64,000 nt of DNA from Poseidonibacter parvus (GTDB taxonomy: Bacteria > Campylobacterota > Campylobacteria > Campylobacterales > Arcobacteraceae): contig NZ_CP019070.1 in the NCBI RefSeq assembly GCF_001956695.1, positions 2,542,001 to 2,606,000 of the forward strand. Reading direction: 5' to 3'. The notes beneath the pieces were generated by a model. The model did no database searches and had not been told where the DNA came from. It saw only the letters and a program-made list of their open reading frames with translations. Positions 10,362-18,964 of the stretch are shown here, one piece after another. The translations under genes were made by a program, and so were the position numbers. The first letter of the stretch is position 1. The number at the start of each line of letters is the position of its first letter.

Positions 10362-10982
10362 TTATATTTTTTCTAAAATTTTTGTTAAATCTTTTTCATC
10401 TATTATTATATTTGCTTCTTTTTTTAATACATCTCTTGCACAAAATGCAATTCTTGTATCAGCATGAGCAAACATAGATAAATCATTAGCTCCATCACCA
10501 CAAACTAAAGTATCAGCTTTGCTAACACCTAAAATAGCTTGTAATCTTTGAATCATATCACCTTTTGATGATGAGAACATCATATCTCCACCTACAAGAC
10601 CAGTTAAAATTCCATCTTTTTCATGTAAAATATTTGAAAAATCTGCATCTAAACCTAATATATCTTTTGCAGGACTTGTTCCTATTCTAAAACCACCTGA
10701 GAAACATACGACCTTGTAGCCTTTTTCTTTTAATGCAGGAATTAATTCTTTTGCACCTGGCATTAGTGGTAAATCTTTACATATTTCTACTGCTTTTTTA
10801 TATTCTAAGCCTTTAAGTAATGCAACTCTTGTAGTTAAAGATTCAAAAAAATCAAGTCTTCCTGACATTGCTTCTTCTGTAATTTCTGCAACTTCTTTTC
10901 CTATTCCTAACTCATCTGCTAGAAAGTCAATTGTCTCTCCATCCATAAGTGTTGAATCAAAATCAAAAACAGCTAATTTCAT
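10362..10982 (-). CDS. serB: phosphoserine phosphatase
   Basis: HAD-family phosphatase for the last step of serine synthesis. The 206 residues include the catalytic DFDST motif (Asp 7 nucleophile, Asp 9), FSGG (94-97) as motif II, a conserved Lys near SSSKGDMIQ, and GDGANDLSM (162-170) as motif III. It lacks the N-terminal ACT-like domain of the longer enterobacterial SerB, as is normal in this phylum. First gene of a leftward operon with tal, and divergent from a MetF-like gene. Confidence 0.93.
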   Translation of the reverse strand: MKLAVFDFDSTLMDGETIDFLADELGIGKEVAEITEEAMSGRLDFFESLTTRVALLKGLEYKKAVEICKDLPLMPGAKELIPALKEKGYKVVCFSGGFRIGTSPAKDILGLDADFSNILHEKDGILTGLVGGDMMFSSSKGDMIQRLQAILGVSKADTLVCGDGANDLSMFAHADTRIAFCARDVLKKEANIIIDEKDLTKILEKI

Positions 10983-11012
10983 TAATTTTCCCTAGTTTTA
11001 GTCTTTTAAGGA

Positions 11013-11018
11013 TATAAT
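11013..11018 (+). promoter_or_regulatory. -10 box for the MetF-like gene and ruvX
   Basis: Perfect TATAAT in the short divergent region, 45 nt before the preferred ATG at 11064. No -35 consensus is evident. Confidence 0.45.
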
Positions 11019-11063
11019 ATTATCTAAATTAAACTAAATATACTAAAAGGATTGTTTTTCACT

Positions 11064-11975
11064 ATGTTTGAAACACTGATACAAAAACTACAAGAAGATA
11101 AATATTTAACATTAGAAACAACACCACAGCATGAACCATCTATGCATAATATTATTGAAAGAATTAAAAAGTTTAACCTACAAAGTAAAGTAGATGGATT
11201 CTCTTGTACAGATAATCCTCTTGCAAAATTAAAATACAATGCATTATTCGCATCATTAAAACTACAACAAGAATTCTCAAAACCCGTAATTGCAACTATG
11301 TCTATGAGAGATAGAAATAAAATTGCTTTACAATCTGATCTTTTAGGAGCAAGTGACTTTGATGTACGTGCTATTTTAGCACTAACAGGAGATCCTGCTA
11401 AAATGAGTGACCAGCCTCATGCAAAAGGTGTATTTGAAGCAAACTCATTAATGCTTTTAAAAATCATTAAGTCATTTAATTATGGAATGGACTTTGCAGG
11501 ACATCCTTTTAAAATTGAACCAAAACAAATCTTTCCATTTTCAGTTGTAAACTCTTATGCAAAAAGCTTTACATCACTAGAAAAAAAGATGCATAATAAA
11601 ATACAAAATGGTTCATTAGGAATTATTACTCAGCCTTTATTTGATGTTGATAATGCTAAAAAACTTTTAGAATCATTTGACAAAGCAAAAGAAGATGTTG
11701 AGGGAGATAAGAAAAAATCTCAACTAATTATTGGATTATTCCCAATTACAAAACTAAGAACTGCCTTATTTTTATCAGCCCAAGTTCCAGGAATTCATGT
11801 ACCACAAATGTGGATTAATAAGCTTGAATCTGCTCATAAAATTTCTGTGGATGAAGAATATAAAGTTGGAATGCAATTAAGTCAAGATATTTATAAAGAA
11901 GTTCGGAAAATACATCCAAAAGTTCACTTAATGACAGCAAATAAATTTGATATTGCAAATGAGATTATTTCTTGA
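11064..11975 (+). CDS. methylenetetrahydrofolate reductase-like protein
   Basis: A TIM-barrel protein of about 303 residues related to MetF. The N-terminal strand has LTLETTPQHEPSM in place of the EFFPPK of classical MetF, then VDGFSCTDNPLAKLKYNALF, ATMSMRDRNKIALQSDLLGA (like the T-RD-N family core) and ALTGDPAK. These are the folate/FAD-binding segments of the superfamily. The C-terminal half ends with GIHVPQMWINKLESA. True methylene-THF reduction is likely but not certain because the catalytic Glu region differs. The ATG at 11064 is preferred to a TTG at 11052, which sits only 1 nt after the AAAGG ribosome site. Its stop overlaps the start of ruvX. Confidence 0.75.
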   Translation: MFETLIQKLQEDKYLTLETTPQHEPSMHNIIERIKKFNLQSKVDGFSCTDNPLAKLKYNALFASLKLQQEFSKPVIATMSMRDRNKIALQSDLLGASDFDVRAILALTGDPAKMSDQPHAKGVFEANSLMLLKIIKSFNYGMDFAGHPFKIEPKQIFPFSVVNSYAKSFTSLEKKMHNKIQNGSLGIITQPLFDVDNAKKLLESFDKAKEDVEGDKKKSQLIIGLFPITKLRTALFLSAQVPGIHVPQMWINKLESAHKISVDEEYKVGMQLSQDIYKEVRKIHPKVHLMTANKFDIANEIIS

Positions 11976-12352
11976 GTATAGCAAGTATTGATATTGGTTT
12001 AAAAAGAATTGGTCTTGCAATATGTGTTTCTTCAAATATTGTAACACCTAAAGATGCAATTTTGAGAAAAAATAGAAATCAAGCTGCACGTGATGTAAAT
12101 ATATTTTTAAAAGAATGGGATATCAAAAAACTTGTAGTTGGATATCCAAGTTCAAGTCTTGATATGCAAAAAAGAATAAAACACTTTGTAAACTTACTAG
12201 AGCTTGAAATTCCCTATGAATTTCAAGAAGAAAATATGAGTTCAATTGAAGCAGAAGATATGATGAAAGGTCAAATCAAGTATAAAAGAGATGGAAGAGT
12301 TGACTCAATAGCAGCAAAAATTATACTTGAGAGATTTTTAGCTAAACAATAA
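11972..12352 (+). CDS. ruvX: putative pre-16S rRNA nuclease / Holliday junction resolvase (YqgF family)
   Basis: RNase H-fold nuclease of 126 residues. It starts with the family motif IASIDIGLKRIGLA (catalytic Asp 7), has VVGYPSSS in the middle (VGLP in most members), a Glu-containing strand EFQEENMSS and the C-terminal RDGRVDSIAAKIIL with the third acidic residue. In E. coli this protein processes the 5' end of 16S rRNA. The start is a TTG that overlaps the TGA of the preceding gene (TTGA), indicating translational coupling. The gene is convergent with acpS. Confidence 0.9.
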   Translation: MSIASIDIGLKRIGLAICVSSNIVTPKDAILRKNRNQAARDVNIFLKEWDIKKLVVGYPSSSLDMQKRIKHFVNLLELEIPYEFQEENMSSIEAEDMMKGQIKYKRDGRVDSIAAKIILERFLAKQ

Positions 12353-12372
12353 CTATCTTTTTTATAATCTCT

Positions 12373-12723
12373 TTATTTTAAGATATTATGAACAACTGCT
12401 ATTGCAAAACCTTCATCATGTGTAATAGAAACATGAGACTCTTTAATATTAAATTTTTTTCGCACCTTTTTCTTATATTTAATCTTTGGAGCACCTTTTT
12501 CTGTTTTTGATATTTTAATATCATGAAAAGAACAATCAGCTCCAATACCTGTGCCAATTGCTTTACTTGCAGCTTCTTTAGCAGCCCAAAAACCTGCAGC
12601 AGTTTCTGGTCTTTTAATTAAAGCTATTTCCTCTTCATTTAAAAATTTTTCATAAGCACGTCTACCAAATTTTTCATACATTTTTTTTATTCTATTAATA
12701 GAAGCTATATCTATTCCTGTCAT
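12373..12723 (-). CDS. acpS: holo-[acyl-carrier-protein] synthase
   Basis: Transfers 4'-phosphopantetheine from CoA to acyl carrier protein. The 116-residue product has the metal-binding Asp in TGIDIASINRI and the WAAKEAASKAIGTG motif with the catalytic Glu and Lys, both diagnostic for AcpS. The C-terminal VSITHDEGFAIAVV is also conserved. It faces ruvX tail to tail with a 20-nt gap that has no clear terminator. Confidence 0.95.
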   Translation of the reverse strand: MTGIDIASINRIKKMYEKFGRRAYEKFLNEEEIALIKRPETAAGFWAAKEAASKAIGTGIGADCSFHDIKISKTEKGAPKIKYKKKVRKKFNIKESHVSITHDEGFAIAVVHNILK

Positions 12724-12785
12724 TTTAAACCTATCTTTTTTATATCATTAATTCAAAGAATTATATCTTGTTTCGACTGTGTTTA

Positions 12786-14003
12786 TTAGAAATACTTTGC
12801 AAGTCTATTAAATAATCCATGCCAAGTTTTATCTTCTAAAGTTTTTATTACTTCATCTATTTTGTATTCTTGATTATCTACTATCTCTTGACAAACTGCA
12901 TCAATATTTTTTAAAATATCTTCTTCAAAACCTTCAATATCTTCACTAAAAGGAGTATCTACATTTTTTAATCTTGGCATTTTTATATACCTAATAGCTT
13001 TTAAATCTTTTAAATCTTCTCCTAAAAAATCATCAAGACCTGGTAAATTTGTACATATAACTTTTGCACCTGAAGCTAAGGCTTCGATTACAACTAAAGG
13101 AAGTCCTTCAAAAAAAGAAGGAAGAATAAATATGTCACAACTTCGTAAAAACTTTGCTAATTCATCTTGTGCAATTGCACCTAAATAGTTTATTTGCGTT
13201 TTTCTTACTTTTATACTATCTATAATTTCAACACTCTCTTCTACATTTCCATGACCAATTAAATTTAATTCAATATTTTCATAGTTTTTACTTTTATCAA
13301 TTGCATTTAAAAGATTTGGTACACCTTTGTAATTACATATTTTTCCTATGTATGCAATTTTTATTTTTTTATTTTTATCTCTTTTTATTGGAAAAAACAT
13401 TTCAGGGTTATAGCCACTTCCACTTGTAATTACTTGATTTTCTTTTAAATCATAAAGTTCTTTTATCTCTTTTTCTTGTGCAGAATTTAAAGCAAAAAGA
13501 TAATCACACTTTGGCACTTTTTCTTTTACAATGGGTACTAACATAGGTGAGCGCTCAAGCTGTCTTAAATCAGTTCCATGACATAAAACTAATACTTTTA
13601 AATCCGGATATAAATCTTTTATAAAAGTACATAAAAGCCAAATATGATTACAAATTACTACATCTGGTTTAAAATCCTCAACTGCTTTTTTTATGATTTT
13701 TTTAAAGGCTTTTTCATATGCTTTAAACATTTTTTGATCTAAAGAACTATACTTTGTACTAGAATATGGCATAACATCACTCATTCCAACAACAGGAAAA
13801 TCTAGCTCTTTTGTTTCAAATAATACAGGATAAAAGTTTTTTAAATCTAAATTATCAATTCCAGGGTCTTGTTCATAGATAGGAACACCTGCTAATACTG
13901 CTTGTTCATAATTTTTTTCAAAACCAGTTTTAAATAATTGTTGTAAAAATACACCACTTCCAGTTTTCCCTGGTCTTTGTGCTAAAGCATGTAATATTCT
14001 CAT
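12786..14003 (-). CDS. glycosyltransferase family 4 protein
   Basis: A 405-residue GT-B fold glycosyltransferase. The N-terminal ILHALAQRPGKTGSGVFLQQLF loop and VLVLCHGTDLRQLERSP belong to the acceptor domain. IAYIGKICNYKGVPNLLNAI begins the donor domain, and FILPSFFEGLPLVVIEALASGAKVICT holds the retaining E-x7-E signature of group 1 transferases. It likely acts in surface polysaccharide or glycolipid synthesis at the cytoplasmic membrane face. No other glycan genes are adjacent, so the sugar and acceptor are unknown. Confidence 0.88.
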   Translation of the reverse strand: MRILHALAQRPGKTGSGVFLQQLFKTGFEKNYEQAVLAGVPIYEQDPGIDNLDLKNFYPVLFETKELDFPVVGMSDVMPYSSTKYSSLDQKMFKAYEKAFKKIIKKAVEDFKPDVVICNHIWLLCTFIKDLYPDLKVLVLCHGTDLRQLERSPMLVPIVKEKVPKCDYLFALNSAQEKEIKELYDLKENQVITSGSGYNPEMFFPIKRDKNKKIKIAYIGKICNYKGVPNLLNAIDKSKNYENIELNLIGHGNVEESVEIIDSIKVRKTQINYLGAIAQDELAKFLRSCDIFILPSFFEGLPLVVIEALASGAKVICTNLPGLDDFLGEDLKDLKAIRYIKMPRLKNVDTPFSEDIEGFEEDILKNIDAVCQEIVDNQEYKIDEVIKTLEDKTWHGLFNRLAKYF

Positions 14004-14073
14004 TTTTTCTCTTTAGATTTAGTTTTTTGTAAAGCCTACTAATAAAATCACCAATTTATAAACACTTATCCTG

Positions 14074-14079
14074 TATAAT
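14074..14079 (+). promoter_or_regulatory. -10 box placed for a leaderless transcript
   Basis: Perfect TATAAT followed by exactly 6 nt and the ATG at 14086. No Shine-Dalgarno sequence lies between. The geometry is identical to that in front of the TrkA-C gene at 4478. Confidence 0.5.
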
Positions 14080-14085
14080 CATTTT

Positions 14086-15045
14086 ATGAAATTATTTTTG
14101 AATAAACTATTATACTTAATTATTATGCTTTTTATTATTAGCCTTATTTCTTTTTTAGCAATAAATCTAGCACCTAATTCATTTTTTGCAAGTGGTTCTT
14201 TAAACCCTAATATTACAGAAGAATCAATTGCTCAATTAAAAGCAATTTATGGTTTGGATAAACCTTTATATATGCAGTTTTACTCTTGGATTATTGCAAT
14301 AATACAATTTGATTTTGGGATTTCTTTTGCAAGTGGTTCTATGGTAAAAGATGAGATTTTAACAAGAATTCCTATTACTTTGATTATAAATATAATTTCA
14401 ATGTTTTTAATTTTTGTTTTATCTTTATATTTAGGAATAAAAGCAGCTTTAAATAAAAATAGCTTTTTTGATAAATTTGTAAACCAGCTTTCACTTATTA
14501 GTTTTTCTATGCCTTCATTTTATCTTGCACTTTTAGGAGTTTTAGTTTTTTCTATTACTTATGAAGTTTTACCAATTGCAGGACTTCATTCCGTTCCTAA
14601 CGATGGAAGTTTGAACTATTATTTAGATTTTGCTTGGCATTTAATAATGCCTATTACTATTATAGTATTTGGAGGAATTGGAAGTTTAACATTATATATT
14701 AGGTCTTTAACTATTGAAATATTAAAATCAGATTACATATTTTTTGCAAAATCAAGAGCTTTAAATGATAGGCAAATTCTGAGATATTATATTTTACCAA
14801 ATTTATATCCTCCCGTTATTACACTTTTAGGACTTTCACTTCCTGGAATTATTGGTGGGTCTGTAATACTTGAAACTATATTTTCAATTGATGGAATGGG
14901 ATTACTATTTTTTCAAAGTGCATTAAGTCATGATTATCCTGTAATTATGGGGATATTAATAATTGGAGCATTTTTAACACTAATTGGAAATATGATAGCT
15001 GATTTAGTTTTACTAAAATTAAATCCAAATTATGACGGAAAGTGA
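14086..15045 (+). CDS. OppB/DppB-type ABC transporter permease
   Basis: Inner membrane permease of 319 residues with about six hydrophobic segments. It opens with the family-typical short basic stretch and first helix (KLFLNKLLYLIIMLFIISL), has a periplasmic loop with APNSFF and YGLDKPLYMQF, and carries the cytoplasmic EAA-type coupling loop SRALNDRQILRYYILPNL. This class imports peptides, nickel or similar ligands. The second permease, ATPases and binding protein are not in the window, which is odd because these genes normally sit together. It is monocistronic: a hairpin follows its stop. Confidence 0.88.
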   Translation: MKLFLNKLLYLIIMLFIISLISFLAINLAPNSFFASGSLNPNITEESIAQLKAIYGLDKPLYMQFYSWIIAIIQFDFGISFASGSMVKDEILTRIPITLIINIISMFLIFVLSLYLGIKAALNKNSFFDKFVNQLSLISFSMPSFYLALLGVLVFSITYEVLPIAGLHSVPNDGSLNYYLDFAWHLIMPITIIVFGGIGSLTLYIRSLTIEILKSDYIFFAKSRALNDRQILRYYILPNLYPPVITLLGLSLPGIIGGSVILETIFSIDGMGLLFFQSALSHDYPVIMGILIIGAFLTLIGNMIADLVLLKLNPNYDGK

Positions 15046-15060
15046 TATAATTCACTTTTT
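15039..15060 (+). terminator. terminator after the OppB-type gene
   Basis: AAAGTGA / TCACTTT forms a 7-bp stem around a 6-nt loop, extended outward by two G-U pairs and a T-run. The left arm contains the TGA stop codon (15043-15045), and the loop is TATAAT, which can also be the -10 of panC. Confidence 0.5.
15043..15051 (+). promoter_or_regulatory. extended -10 promoter of panC inside the upstream terminator
   Basis: TGATATAAT gives a TGn-TATAAT extended -10, 26 nt before the TTG start of panC. The TGA is also the stop codon of the preceding gene and the TATAAT is the loop of its terminator. Confidence 0.5.
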
Positions 15061-15077
15061 TAAATCAAGGAAATGTA

Positions 15078-15896
15078 TTGAAAATATTAAAAACTATTGA
15101 AGAAGTTCAAGCTATTAGAAAAACTATTACATCAAGTGTAGGTTTTGTACCTACAATGGGTGCATTACATGATGGACATATATCTTTAATAAAAAAAGCT
15201 AGAGAAGAGAATGAAATTGTTGTAGTATCAATTTTTGTAAATCCTACACAGTTTCTTGAAGGTGAAGATTTAGATTCATATCCAAGACGAGATGAAGCTG
15301 ATAAAAAGATTTGTGAATTATGTAAAGTTGATTACTTGTTTATGCCTGATATTTCAACAATGTATTCAAAAGAAGAGATTTTAATAAAAGCACCAAATAA
15401 AAGCTACATGCTTGAAGGTCTTACTAGACCTGGGCATTTTGATGGAGTATTGCAAGTTGTTTTAAAACTTTTTGGAATCACTCAACCTAACAATGCTTAT
15501 TTTGGGAAAAAAGATGCACAACAATTATCACTAATTATGCAAATGGTTAAAAATTTATTTCTTCCAATTAATATTGTTGCTTGTGATATTATAAGAGAAA
15601 AAGACGGACTTGCAATGAGTTCACGAAATGTTTATTTAGATGAAAAACAAAGAAAAGAAGCTTTACTTTTATCTCAATCTTTATACACAGCAGCTTCATT
15701 AATTTCAAAAGGTGAGTTAAACTCAATTCTTGTAAAAAGAAGAATTGAAGAAGTATTAAAAGATTTAGATATAGAATATACAGCAATTGTAAATAGAGAA
15801 TTTGATGAAATAGATACAATTGAACTTAAAAATACAATAATTTTAATTGTTGTACGATTTGGAAATACCAGGCTACTTGATAATATTTGGATTTAA
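15078..15896 (+). CDS. panC: pantothenate synthetase
   Basis: ATP-dependent ligase joining pantoate and beta-alanine to make pantothenate for coenzyme A. The 272-residue product has the nucleotidyltransferase HxGH motif in PTMGALHDGHISLI, FVNPTQF, the YFGKKDAQQL stretch and MSSRNVYL near the KMSKS-equivalent loop. Length is normal for the family. The start is TTG with AAGG at 15067-15070; an ATG five bases earlier is out of frame. It is followed by rimO on a separate promoter. Confidence 0.96.
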   Translation: MKILKTIEEVQAIRKTITSSVGFVPTMGALHDGHISLIKKAREENEIVVVSIFVNPTQFLEGEDLDSYPRRDEADKKICELCKVDYLFMPDISTMYSKEEILIKAPNKSYMLEGLTRPGHFDGVLQVVLKLFGITQPNNAYFGKKDAQQLSLIMQMVKNLFLPINIVACDIIREKDGLAMSSRNVYLDEKQRKEALLLSQSLYTAASLISKGELNSILVKRRIEEVLKDLDIEYTAIVNREFDEIDTIELKNTIILIVVRFGNTRLLDNIWI

Positions 15897-15906
15897 GTTT
15901 TTTTTA

Positions 15907-15915
15907 TGCTAAAAT
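15907..15915 (+). promoter_or_regulatory. extended -10 promoter of rimO
   Basis: TGCTAAAAT, a TGn extension with TAAAAT (15910-15915), lies 28 nt before the rimO ATG. A TTAAGGT ribosome site is at about 15926-15932. Confidence 0.4.
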
Positions 15916-15943
15916 TGCAAAAAAATTAAGGTCTTAATAATAT

Positions 15944-17293
15944 ATGAAATTCTCAGCACAAAACCCTGTTAAATCTTTGCATCTTGTATCTTTAGGTTGT
16001 ACAAAAAACCTTGTAGACTCAGAGATTATGCTAGGTAAACTAAAAGATTATAAAATAAGTGATGATGCAACAAACGCAGACGTTTTAATAGTTAATACAT
16101 GTGGATTTATTGATTCTGCTAAAGAAGAAAGTATTAATACAATTTTAGATTTACACGAACAAAGAAAAGATGAATCAGTACTTGTTGTTGCTGGTTGTTT
16201 AACACAAAGATATCAAGAAGAACTTCAAAAAGAGATACCAGAAGTTGATATTTTTACAGGTGTTGGAGATTATGACAGAATTGATGAATTAGTTGATCAA
16301 AAAAGAAGTGCTTTTACAAATCAAGTATTCTTAGCCTCAGACACAAATGAAAGAGTAATAACAGGTTCTTCATATCATGCATATGTGAAATTAAGTGAAG
16401 GCTGTAATCAAACATGTTCATTCTGTGCAATTCCTAGTTTTAAAGGAAAACTTCACTCTAGAACACTTCAATCACTTGTAAAAGAGGTAAAATCTTTAGT
16501 TTCAAAAGGTTATACAGATTTTTCTTTTGTATCTCAAGACTCTTCATCATTTTTAAGAGATCAAGGCCAAAAAGATGGTTTAGAACAACTAATAAATGAA
16601 GTTGATAAAATAGAAGGTATTAAAACAGCTAGAATTTTATATCTTTACCCTTCAACTACAACACTTTCACTAATAGATACAATTGCCGAATCAAAAACTT
16701 TTGAAAACTATTTTGATATGCCTTTACAACATATAACTCCTTCAATGCTTAAGATTATGAAAAGAGGGAAAGGTGTTGAAAAATTAAATGAATTAATGGA
16801 TCATATGAAATCAAAACCAAATTCATTTGTAAGAACTACATTTATTGCAGGTCACCCAGGTGAGACACAAGAAGACCATGAAGCATTATGTGAATATATT
16901 GCAAACTATAAATTTGACCGTGCAAATGTTTTTTCTTATTCAACAGAAGAAGGAACAGCAGCTGCAAAATCTGATGCTTTAATCGATCAAGAAATTATTG
17001 ATCAAAGAGCAGATGAAATTGGTGAAATAATTGCTAAAACAACTCAAGAATCATTAGAAAAAGAAATTGGAAAGACTTTTGAAGTTTATATTGATGGAGA
17101 AAGTGATGAACACGAATTTTTATTAAGTGCAAGAAAAACTACTTGGGCTCCTGATATTGATGGTGAAATATATATCAATGACAATGAATTATATGATGAG
17201 AACAATCCAGAGCAATTAGCTTTTGGGCAAATTTATACAGTAAGAGTTACTGAACTTTCAGGTGATAAACTACTAGCTACAGTAATTAAATAA
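15944..17293 (+). CDS. rimO: ribosomal protein S12 (aspartate) methylthiotransferase
   Basis: Radical SAM methylthiotransferase that modifies an Asp of ribosomal protein S12. The 449 residues comprise an N-terminal UPF0004 domain with three Cys for the second FeS cluster (SLGCTKNLVDSE, NTCGFID, VAGCLTQRY), the radical SAM core with GCNQTCSFCAIPSFKG (Cys-x3-Cys-x2-Cys), and a C-terminal TRAM domain. IPSFKGKLHSR separates RimO from MiaB, which has IPY-RG-E-SR. tilS follows after 10 nt, forming an operon for translation-related modification. Confidence 0.95.
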   Translation: MKFSAQNPVKSLHLVSLGCTKNLVDSEIMLGKLKDYKISDDATNADVLIVNTCGFIDSAKEESINTILDLHEQRKDESVLVVAGCLTQRYQEELQKEIPEVDIFTGVGDYDRIDELVDQKRSAFTNQVFLASDTNERVITGSSYHAYVKLSEGCNQTCSFCAIPSFKGKLHSRTLQSLVKEVKSLVSKGYTDFSFVSQDSSSFLRDQGQKDGLEQLINEVDKIEGIKTARILYLYPSTTTLSLIDTIAESKTFENYFDMPLQHITPSMLKIMKRGKGVEKLNELMDHMKSKPNSFVRTTFIAGHPGETQEDHEALCEYIANYKFDRANVFSYSTEEGTAAAKSDALIDQEIIDQRADEIGEIIAKTTQESLEKEIGKTFEVYIDGESDEHEFLLSARKTTWAPDIDGEIYINDNELYDENNPEQLAFGQIYTVRVTELSGDKLLATVIK

Positions 17294-17303
17294 ACTTTAA
17301 AAT

Positions 17304-18284
17304 ATGAACTTAGATTTTTCTGCGGTAAAAGAGTCAAAAAATTTACTTGCTTTTTCAGCAGGTATTGACTCTTCTGCACTATTCTTTTTACTTTTAGAAA
17401 AAGACATAGATTTTGATATAGCAATTGTAAATTATAATACAAGAGATGAATCAAAAGAAGAACTTCAATATGCTAAAGACTTAGCAAAAAAATACAATAA
17501 AAAAATATTTTATAAAGAAGTAGAACTTCAATCAAAATCAAATTTTGAAAAAACTGCAAGAGATATTAGATACAGTTTTTTTAAAGAAATTATACAAAAT
17601 AATAACTATGAAATATTAATTACAGCACATCAACTAAATGATAAATTAGAATGGTTTTTAATGCAACTAAGCAAGGGTGCAGGATTAATTGAATTAATTG
17701 GTTTTAACGAGTTTGAAATTAAAGATACGTATAAAATATACAAACCCTTACTTACTATTTCAAAAGAAGAATTAGAAAACTATCTTCAAAAAAGAGATAT
17801 AAAGTATTTTATTGATTCAAGTAATAGTGATGAGAAGTATAAAAGAAATTATTTTCGTCATAATTTTTCTGATAGATTTCTTGATGAATATAAAGACGGG
17901 ATAATTAACTCTTTCATCTACTTGCAAGAAGATATCAAGTCTTTAAACTTTAAAAATAAAGCAATAATAGAAATTGAAGAACTAGAAGTTTTTAAAAATT
18001 TAGATGATGATAATTTAAATATCAGAATTATTGATTTGTCATTAAAAAAAAGAGGTGTTTTATTATCAAAGGCTCAAAGAAAAGAGATTTTAAAACAAAA
18101 AAGTATTGTTATATCAAATAAGATTTCAATAACAATAGAAGATGATTATATTTGGATTTGTCCTAAGTCATTAAAAACAATGGACAAAAAGTTTAAAGAG
18201 AAGTGTAGAATATTAAAAATACCAAAAAATATTAGAGCTTACGTAAAAGAAAAAGAAATTGAAGTAAAAAATTTAGTGCTGTAA
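17304..18284 (+). CDS. tilS: tRNA(Ile)-lysidine synthase
   Basis: Makes lysidine at position 34 of tRNA-Ile2 so that it reads AUA, a frequent codon in this AT-rich genome. The 326-residue protein starts with the ATP-pyrophosphatase P-loop AFSAGIDSSALFFLL (SGGxDS with Ala for the first Gly), followed by AIVNYNTRDESKEELQYA, ITAHQLNDKLEWFLMQLSKG and the KRNYFRH motif. It lacks the large C-terminal domains of the E. coli enzyme, as in other Campylobacterota. No clear ribosome site is present, suggesting coupling to rimO. Its 3' end overlaps the convergent FliT-like gene by 12 nt. Confidence 0.92.
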   Translation: MNLDFSAVKESKNLLAFSAGIDSSALFFLLLEKDIDFDIAIVNYNTRDESKEELQYAKDLAKKYNKKIFYKEVELQSKSNFEKTARDIRYSFFKEIIQNNNYEILITAHQLNDKLEWFLMQLSKGAGLIELIGFNEFEIKDTYKIYKPLLTISKEELENYLQKRDIKYFIDSSNSDEKYKRNYFRHNFSDRFLDEYKDGIINSFIYLQEDIKSLNFKNKAIIEIEELEVFKNLDDDNLNIRIIDLSLKKRGVLLSKAQRKEILKQKSIVISNKISITIEDDYIWICPKSLKTMDKKFKEKCRILKIPKNIRAYVKEKEIEVKNLVL

Positions 18285-18542
18285 AAATTTTTTAACTTTA
18301 CTTAATCTAATAAGTTCTAATCTACTATCTTCTTTATGTTTTTTTAGAAAGTTTATATTTTTAAAGAAAAGTTCTTCTAATTGCTTGAACTCATTTAATT
18401 CTAAATCAAAATCTCTAATGTCACTTTTAAGTAAGTAATCATCATGCCATTTTACTAATGCAGCAGCTCTTTCTACTGCATCTAATGAATCAATATAAAT
18501 AAGCCTTTTAAGAGCTTCTATAGACCTGTTTCGTCTTTCCAT
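18273..18542 (-). CDS. small helical protein after fliS, FliT-like candidate
   Basis: An 89-residue, wholly helical, charged protein without signal peptide. Its start lies 25 nt inside the 3' end of fliS, the position where many bacteria carry fliT, the chaperone of FliD and regulator of flagellar expression. Sequence similarity to FliT is too weak to claim by eye, so the call rests on size, helicity and position. Its 3' end overlaps the convergent tilS by 12 nt. Confidence 0.6.
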   Translation of the reverse strand: MERRNRSIEALKRLIYIDSLDAVERAAALVKWHDDYLLKSDIRDFDLELNEFKQLEELFFKNINFLKKHKEDSRLELIRLSKVKKFLQH

Positions 18543-18889
18543 GCGTCAATCAATCCTTGAGTAACTTTCATTACTTGGTTTATAGAGTTTATATTATCAT
18601 CAACTCCAGCTGCAAAAAGTGTTTCTATTTGGTAAAGATATAAACCATCAAGATAATAAGCAACATCTCCGCCATCAAAATCAAGAACATTTCTTAACTC
18701 ATCAAATATTGCAATAGATTTATTTATATATGTAAATTTAGCTTCAATATTTCCATCTTCAATTGAACTTTTAACAAAAGACAAATATTTAATAACACCT
18801 TCATAAAGTTTTAAAACTAAAACATAAGGATCATCTGATACTGCATTTTGTTGATTATAAGCTTCTATTCCCATATATTGTATCTCCAT
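18518..18889 (-). CDS. fliS: flagellar export chaperone FliS
   Basis: Cytoplasmic chaperone that keeps flagellin unfolded before export. The 123-residue product has the family pattern: an N-terminal AYNQQNAVSDDPYVLVLKLYEG, helix YLSFVKSSIEDGN, KSIAIFDELRNVLDFDGGDVA and YLYQIETLFAA. It lies downstream of fliD, separated by 75 nt that contain a possible TATAAT, and overlaps the small FliT-like gene downstream. GGAG precedes the ATG. Confidence 0.93.
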   Translation of the reverse strand: MEIQYMGIEAYNQQNAVSDDPYVLVLKLYEGVIKYLSFVKSSIEDGNIEAKFTYINKSIAIFDELRNVLDFDGGDVAYYLDGLYLYQIETLFAAGVDDNINSINQVMKVTQGLIDAWKDETGL

Positions 18890-18964
18890 TCACTAATTTT
18901 CATTATGTAGTATATTATATTCTTTCTTAAATACATCATTGAATATTAAAAAATAATTTTATTC

